Below are positions 59,301 through 64,000 of a stretch of 64,000 nt of DNA, one piece after another. The notes beneath the pieces are model-generated. The model made no database searches. It was not told the origin of the DNA and was given only the letters and a program-made list of their open reading frames with translations. Numbering within the stretch: the stretch's first letter is position 1; each line of letters begins with the position of its first letter. Location: assembly GCA_964017235.1 (NCBI GenBank), contig OZ024929.1, positions 159,325,609 to 159,389,608 on the forward strand. The letters are read 5' to 3'. Source of the DNA: Sabellastarte sp. h YS-2021. Taxonomy: Eukaryota > Annelida > Polychaeta > Sabellida > Sabellidae. Position numbers and translations under genes: made by a program.

Positions 59301-61540
59301 TAGTTTGTTTAAATATGTTATTCACTTACTTTTGGGTCGGCTGTAACATAGTAAAATTGCAGACCTGTAGCTCATTGCATAGCTGAGCAATAACTACTTT
59401 TAGGCTTCTCACTGTTGAGTAAATTTCTTATAACTTGAAAACTATTGCATTTAGAAAATTTTGTTCAAACATGTTATTCATCAACATTTGAGTTAGCTAT
59501 AATATAGTAAAATTGCAGATGTGCAGCTCATGTCGTAGCTGAGGAATAGCTACTTCTAGGTTCTCACTGTTGAGTAAGTCATTTGTAACCTGAAAACTAT
59601 TGCATTTACAGTATTTTGTTTAAATATGTTATTTATCTACTTTTCAGTCCTCTATAACGTAGTGGAATTGCAAGCCTGTAACTCATTGCATAGCTGAGCA
59701 ATAGCTACTTTCAGATTATCACTGTTGAGCAAAACAGCTGTATCTTGAAAACTATTGCATTTAGAGTAACTTCTTTAAAAAAATGTTATCCCCCTACTTT
59801 TGGCTCAGCTATAACATAGTAAAATTGCAGACATGTAGCTCATTGCATAGCTGAGCAATAGCTACTTTACAGTTTTCACTGTTGAGTAAATCACTTGTAA
59901 CTTGAAAACTATTGTATTTACAGTAATTTTGTTAAATATGTTATTCACCTACTTTTCACTCCTCTATAACATAGTGAAATTGCAGACCTATAACTCATTG
60001 CGTTGCTCAGCAATAGCAACGTCCAGGTTCTCACTGTTGAGTAAATCAGTTATAACTTGAAAACTATTACATATACAGTATTTTGTGTAGATATGTTATT
60101 CACCTACTTTTGGATCATTTATAACATAGTAAAATTGCAGACCTGTAACTCATTGCATAGATAAGCAGTAGCTATTTTCAGGTTTTCACTATTGAGTAAA
60201 TCGGTTGTAACTTCAGAAGTAGTGCAATTTTACAGTATTTTCTTTATATATGTAAATATTCACCTACTTTCCAGATAGTAAACTTGCACACCTGTACCTT
60301 GTTTCATAATTGAGCAATAGCTACTTTCAGGTTATCACTGTTTAGGAAATCAGTTATATCTTGGAAACAATTGCATTTGGAGTAATTTCTTTAAATATGT
60401 TATTCACCTACTTTCAGGTCAGCCATACCATAGTAAAATTGCAGAACTGTAGCTCATTACATAGCTTAGCAATAGCCACTTTGAGATTCTCACTGTTGAG
60501 TAAATCCGTTCCAACTGAAAAACTATTGCATTTACAGTATTTTGTTTAAATATGGTATTCACCTACTTTTTACAACTTAATACTTAACTTTGTACTTTAC
60601 TTCTCAAAACCAGTTGCAGGGCACCACTTTTGTGTCCTTTTCTTCTGTCACTTCTACTCAAAACACACAGTCAGCTGACACAGAGCCCGTTCATGGGCAC
60701 TGATTGCTTGTTTTTGTTTCTCTTGTTTAAGGTTCACTACTGTCTTTCTGGGACTCATTGCTTTGAAGTATGTAACAGTCTCCTTCACTGAGACTGTCAA
60801 AAGCTCTGCTCCAATCTTCACTGTACTCCTGGCCTTTGTTTTGACGGGAGAAAGGACTGGAATATTCACTCAATTATCACTCATTCCCATCATGTTCGGA
60901 CTGGCACTGTGCAGTGCCTATGAACTCAGCTTCCAGTTTATTGGATTTCTTGGAGCTTTAGGTACAAATTTCACAGAATGGTAAGTCTGCATAATAATAT
61001 TCATAATAAATGTTGAAAAATAAAGAGATATTGGTAATAAGAGTACTGGAGTACAGATATAACTGGCAGTCTCAGTAATTAGTTATCAAATGTCTGTGGT
61101 AATAAGGATGATTTAGCAGCCTTGTGTTATTTGTTGCAAAAGAACTTTTTCTTATAAGAACTTCCTCTCACTGGACATACTTTTTGAAAATAAATATCTT
61201 TTAATAGCATTACTTTTCTATTTTTATACTAAAAATAAAAAAATATTTAATGCACATATTATTAACATGCACACAGACAACAGATAGTGAGTAAACAGTT
61301 CTGAAAAAGCGAGTATGAAACTTTTAAATTTTTGATGTAACAATTGAAGATTAAGAAAGATTTTTACATTGCCTATCGTTAAAATCACTGAGTTTTTCTT
61401 TTCTGCAGAGGTGTTCTGAATATTTTAATTGAAGTGCATTCTATTCTAAAAGCAATTTTCATGGTGTCTCCTATTGTTCTTTTCAGTCTACAGAATGTAT
61501 ATTCCAAACTTTTAGTCAGTGGTGAAAAGTTTAAATATGG
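53155..61540 (+). CDS. SLC35E2: SLC35E2-like nucleotide-sugar/drug-metabolite transporter, 4 exons, incomplete
   Basis: Four exons (53155-53302, 53973-54108, 60732-60980, 61487-61540) join in one frame with consensus splice sites and consistent phases. The product (about 195 residues so far) matches the N-terminal half of SLC35E2 proteins. It contains [92 protein letters not shown] and [20 protein letters not shown]. The family consists of ten-helix membrane carriers related to triose-phosphate/nucleotide-sugar transporters, probably Golgi or endosomal; the SLC35E2 substrate is not known to me. About five hydrophobic helices are covered here; the C-terminal half lies right of 61540 and was not found in the window. 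The ATG at 53170 may be the start, but the frame is open upstream to the acceptor, so more coding sequence may precede it. Introns are full of transposons. Confidence 0.88.
53973..54108 (+). CDS. SLC35E2: SLC35E2 exon b
   Basis: Acceptor ttctttatacag, donor ctaag|gtatgtt. It codes [20 protein letters not shown], then [25 protein letters not shown]. The PPNF..NM..VG block is conserved in the family. The first two bases complete a Ser codon with exon a and the last two begin an Arg codon. The hAT element begins about 20 bp downstream of the donor. Confidence 0.88.
54129..56569. mobile_element. Non-autonomous hAT element, 2.44 kb, in SLC35E2 intron
   Basis: A perfect 8-bp duplication TTTGTATG occurs at 54121-54128 and 56570-56577. 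Termini TAGTGTTCTCAATAAACCC and rc TAGTGATCTCAACGGGTACC share TAGTG.TCTCAA. Further inside, both ends carry gggcgata and gggtacccg-type sequence. The centre is a ~150-bp tandem array. No transposase frame survives; short frames such as 55910-56134 show no hAT motifs. The 8-bp duplication and TAGTG ends are hAT hallmarks. Confidence 0.9.
54880..55845. repeat. ~140-150-bp tandem array inside the hAT element, about 6-7 copies
   Basis: Units repeat gtgaggctacgatggggttt, ctaacaacattttacaaata, tataatccagcaatatttta, gcacctcactctgtcttctc, gcaatatttaaaacaaata and aaatgctggtagttgtacac. Some lack the actgtcgccgcacctcactc block, so two unit lengths alternate. Identity is very high by eye. Confidence 0.93.
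56935..57085 (-). repeat. Family C monomer, single decayed copy
   Basis: ccctccttcaaggtcaaatg, ttattggtcctggaggtttt and atcagatttatcttggg correspond to the reverse complement of the C unit at 17085-18245. Confidence 0.6.
57288..57358 (+). pseudogene. Decayed duplicate of SLC35E2 exon c, copy 1
   Basis: ttcaccactgttttg..., then gcactgaagtgtgtcacagt, ctcagtataaatagaaactg parallels the start of exon c (ttcactactgtctttctggg, gctttgaagtatgtaacagt, ctccttcactgagactg). Translation gives ALKCVTVSV, a stop, then IETVK, against [14 protein letters not shown] in the real exon. It is preceded by gttcttgaaag, a possible acceptor. The stop and the loss of the rest show it cannot replace exon c. Confidence 0.65.
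57383..57445 (+). pseudogene. Decayed duplicate of SLC35E2 exon c, copy 2
   Basis: attgaagattcatcaccgta, ttttcctggggggattttct, atgaagtatgtttgtgtc aligns with the exon c start (F-T-T-V-F-L-G … K-Y-V). It needs a small frame correction and then meets a stop (ctttag). Weaker than copy 1; chance similarity is possible. Confidence 0.45.
57446..57905 (+). other. SLC35E2 intron sequence, unassigned
   Basis: Between the exon relics and family A copy A5. I see no repeat family or further exon-like similarity here. Confidence 0.45.
57910..58612 (+). mobile_element. Family A element, copy A5, short
   Basis: Hairpin variant ACAGCATTTAAGGGCTGT at 57919-57936, three ~150-bp monomers, then the far end ccaggctgtgtggtatgggc, atctccgaagctatttttc. 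The central segment is largely deleted. The end directly abuts the start of a B1 element. Confidence 0.78.
58613..60711 (+). mobile_element. Family B1 element, forward copy, ends next to exon c
   Basis: The start cgacgaaactacaaggccca, then gatacactctgtta, parallels 47130. The array (58920-60590, about 11 units of ~148 bp) is followed by cagtcagctgacacagagcc and hairpin GCCCGTTCATGGGC (60685-60698), then actgattgcttgtt. Sequence shared with copy 47125 stops at about 60711, some 20 bp before the acceptor of exon c. Confidence 0.86.
60732..60980 (+). CDS. SLC35E2: SLC35E2 exon c
   Basis: Acceptor tttctcttgtttaag, donor gaatg|gtaagtc. Of the four exons it has the clearest family match: [52 protein letters not shown] and [18 protein letters not shown]. 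It completes the Arg codon from exon b and ends with two bases of a Cys codon. The K-S-S-A-P-I-F-T block is a signature of the SLC35E/TPT carriers. The minus-strand frame over 60654-60869 is a shadow. Confidence 0.92.
60981..61486 (+). other. SLC35E2 intron c, AT-rich
   Basis: Carries consensus GT and AG ends. No repeat family seen elsewhere was recognised. Confidence 0.6.
61487..61540 (+). CDS. SLC35E2: SLC35E2 exon d
   Basis: Acceptor ttgttcttttcag, donor atatgg|gtaagtt. It codes the end of the Cys codon and [18 protein letters not shown], close to the family sequence LQNVFSKKLLSGDKY. Short but in phase with exon c and bounded by good splice sites. Confidence 0.85.
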
Positions 61541-62209
61541 GTAAGTTAAACAAAAAATCTACTGTCTTTTAAGGCTGTGATAGGTTACCCGAAAATGGTC
61601 TGAATTCTTTGAGAAACCGAGTACAAAGTGCCGAAGCGGGTAACCGAAAAAAATATTAAATATACTGTAAAATGTTGAAATACTTTAATATACCTTAATA
61701 CCTTAATGTTCTGTCAGATTTGTCCATCTAACATTAGTTTTTCACATAATTTTCCTTATTTATCCAGATATTTGATGCTATTTTCATAGCGTTTTGTTTA
61801 CATCATCCGCCATGTTTGCTTCTCTGACACTTCCACTGGGTGACAACTAAAATGTGGTTACCCGAATTTGGATCGGTTCTTTCAAGACGAATAACCAGTG
61901 TCATTTTTCTAACGAAGTCACATCCTTATTATCTTTACATAGCCATCACAACGTTGTAACAGTGTTCAAGTCATTTTCAGTATAAAGTATTTTCATAAGT
62001 ACCTTATTTATGCTTATAAATGCCCCTCCCTCATTCTTCACCTTCGTGGTATTAAACTGCCATTCAGACTTTAATTCTGCATAATGTCCGCCCAGTGTTT
62101 TATTACTAAAATAAATGTCCTTATTATTAATCATACCATACCTGTCTTTAGACATGGCCATTACTTCGCAACCCTTTCAAGATAGCTGACAGTCCTCTGA
62201 TTCCTAATT
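61541..62209 (+). other. SLC35E2 next intron, with a possible decayed inverted-repeat element
   Basis: ggttacccgaaaatggtctg at 61583 and tggttacccgaatttggatc at 61856, with ends aaggctgtga (61573) and gtcacatcctt (61919) in inverted orientation, hint at a ~350-bp old element. No further exon was recognised. Confidence 0.35.
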
Positions 62210-62565
62210 AAGCGTCCCGCAAGGGGCGCTTGTTTGTGTATGGGAGAGCTTCAGGCTCCGCCGGCTCCGCATTTTGTTTTCCTTATAACTCTGTAACCGT
62301 TAGGCGGATTCTTTTCAAATTTGGCAGGTTTAGGCAGTAGCCTTGGGGAATTTTTTTGAATATGCTGCAGTGACATTTCAACCAATCAGAGAGGTCACAT
62401 GACCAAAAATGTCTTTTTTTCGATGGGGAAGCTTGTCCGGATGATAACTTGAAAGGAATTTTATCAATTCACCTGAAACTTGGCAAATACATTCATTCTA
62501 TTAAAATCTGGAAATCATTAGATTTTGGCATTGATTTGTCAAGAAATGGCCGAGTAATTAATGAT
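62210..62565 (+). mobile_element. Family E element start: hairpin and cap
   Basis: Palindrome with arms AAGCGTCCC / GGGGCGCTT (62210-62231), then tgtttgtgtatgggagagct, a ggctccgccggctccgc run, ccttataactctgtaaccgt, aaatttggcaggtttaggca and accaatcagagaggtcac. The same cap restarts at 63805. The cap leads directly into a D array. Confidence 0.8.
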
Positions 62566-63090
62566 TAATTAATCATTACGAATTTTCCAAATAAGGAAAA
62601 CACAAAAATGCTTATATCTCGAAAACCGTGCTAGATAGAGCGATTTCGACGAAATTTTTGACCCACAGGGTATCTCTGCGGAGTAGTTTTCCCAATTTTC
62701 AAAAAAATTTTGTCTCGCCCAAAATGGCGGCCATTTTGAATTTTCGAAATTTTCGCAAAAATTGCAAAACACAAAAATGCTTATATCTCAAAAACTGTGC
62801 TAGATAGAGCAATTCCGACAAAATTTTTGACCCACAGGATATCTCTGCGGAGTACTTTTCCCAATTTTCAAAAAATTTTTGTCTCGCCAAAAATGGCGGC
62901 CATTTTGAATTTTCGAAATTTTCGCAAAAATTGCAAAACACAAAAATGCTTATATCTCGAAAACCGTGCTAGATAGAGCGATTTCGACAAAATGTTTGAC
63001 CCACAGGGTATCTCTGCAGAGTAGTTATCCCAATTTTCAAAAAATTTTTGTCTCGCCAAAAATGGCGGCCATTTTGAATTTACGAATTTT
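62566..63090 (-). repeat. Family D array, exact 169-bp period, 3 copies
   Basis: ctagatagagcgatttcgac begins at 62631, 62800 and 62969: two intervals of exactly 169 bp. Units contain tgcttatatctcgaaaaccg, aaatttttgacccacagggt, atctctgcggagtagtt and aaaatggcggccattttgaa. Nearly identical, so recently amplified. Confidence 0.94.
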
Positions 63091-63803
63091 CAGACCCATA
63101 GCTAATTACTCACCTACTCAAAATGAGTAAATGCGAATTATCTCTAAAAGTATTGCAGATAGCCAATTTTTCGCAAATAACTCATTCACCTACTTTTGGG
63201 AGAGCTTTCACTTGGTGAAGTTTCAGACCCATAGCTAATTACTCACCTACTCAAAATGAGTAAATGCGAATTATCTCTAAAAGTATTGCAGATAGCCAAT
63301 TTTTGTCAAATTAATCATTCACCTACTTTTGGGAGAGCTTTCACTTGGTGAAGTTTCAGACCTATAGCTAATTACTCACCTACTCAAAATGAGTAAATGC
63401 GAATTATCTCTAAAAGTATTGCAGATAGCCAATTTTTCTCAAATAACTCATTCACCTACTTTTGGGAGAGCTTTCACTCTGTGAAGTTTCAGACCCATAG
63501 CTAATTACTCACCTACTCAAAATGAGTAAATGCGAATTATCTCTAAAAGTATTGCAGATAGCCAATTTTTGTCAAATTAATCATTCACCTACTTTTGGGA
63601 GAGCTTTCACTTGGTGAAGTTTCAGACCCATAGCTAATTACTCACCTACTCAAAATGAGTAAATGCGAATTATCTCTAAAAGTATTGCAGATAGCCAATT
63701 TTTGTCAAATTAATCATTCACCTACTTTTGGGAGAGCTTTCACTTGGTGAAGTTTCAGACCCATAGCTAATTACTCACCTACTCAAAATGAGTAAATGCG
63801 AAT
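63091..63803 (+). repeat. B2-related array, exact 133-bp period, 5+ copies
   Basis: aaatgagtaaatgcgaatta begins at 63121, 63254, 63387, 63520, 63653 and 63786, i.e. five intervals of exactly 133 bp. Alternate units differ in tcgcaaataactcattcacc versus tgtcaaattaatcattcacc, suggesting some duplication by pairs. The last unit is cut by the next family E hairpin. Confidence 0.95.
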
Positions 63804-63804
63804 T

Positions 63805-64000
63805 AAGCGTCCCGTAAGGGACGCTTGTTTGTGTATGGAAGAGCTTCAGGCTCCGGCGGCTCCGCCGGCTCCGCATTTTGTGTTCCTTATAACTCTGTAA
63901 CCGTTAGGCGGATTCTTTTCAAATTTGGCAGATTTAGGCAGTAGCCTTGGGGAATTTTTTTGAATATGCTGCAGTGACATTTCAACCAATCAGAGAGGTC
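63805..64000 (+). mobile_element. Second family E hairpin and cap, runs off the right edge
   Basis: Perfect palindrome with arms AAGCGTCCC / GGGACGCTT (63805-63826), followed by the same cap as 62232-62400 with very few differences. It begins in the middle of a 133-bp monomer, after gcgaatt. Confidence 0.85.

Noticed and set aside
60654-60869. Open frame antisense to SLC35E2 exon c
   Set aside because: It covers a conserved sense exon and transposon sequence and shows no motif of its own.
61573-61929. A second hAT-like element with ggttacccga repeats in the last intron
   Set aside because: Inverted ends agree over only ~9 bp and no flanking duplication was found; it is noted only as a possibility in the intron entry.

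Overview
The window looks like a piece of an animal nuclear genome, about one third G+C, with long introns and a very high load of repeats. The only host gene I can support is a nucleotide-sugar-transporter-like SLC35E2 homologue on the + strand. Four coding exons with GT/AG boundaries and matching phases lie between 53155 and 61540. The mixture of a DIRS-type tyrosine-recombinase retrotransposon, L2/CR1-like LINEs, a tRNA-derived SINE and many elements with ~130-175 bp internal tandem repeats suggests a marine invertebrate, perhaps a bivalve or another lophotrochozoan. That assignment is inference.

Layout. 1-4075: minus-strand DIRS-like element, with an intact gag-like ORF and a frameshifted RT-RNase H running off the left edge. 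4076-10510: a 157-bp satellite interrupted by a family A element, an L2-like LINE, a D array and a second LINE scrap. 11362-13206: a full family A element. 13208-15760: long-period tandem repeat (K) ending in a hairpin (H). 15930-22797: a 6.9-kb block bounded by inverted CCGCAAGGAG repeats and filled with families D, B1, C and B2. 23600-25240: arrays F and G. 25543-26624: a rearranged MITE insertion. 28550-28810: a SINE. 31351-37347: a dense cluster of inverted-repeat elements. 37620-41480: a LINE corpse split by several dated insertions. 41812-52275: families A, J, B2, B1, a degraded A-like array, another A, and a LINE tail. 53155-61540: SLC35E2, whose second coding intron holds a 2.4-kb hAT element, relics of a duplicated exon, a family A copy and a B1 copy ending next to an acceptor site. 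62210-64000: a hairpin-capped element with exact 169-bp and 133-bp arrays.

The most interesting pattern is shared by families that otherwise look unrelated. Their monomers carry a common box close to TTATAWCTCNAAAACCGTT, and their arrays often sit beside a short GC-rich hairpin. I infer a radiation of non-autonomous, Helentron/HINE- or 'pearl'-like elements. No Rep-helicase is visible here, so this is a hypothesis. Several monomers also contain repeated perfect matches to metazoan transcription-factor sites: nuclear-receptor DR0/DR1/DR5, RFX X-box and YY1.
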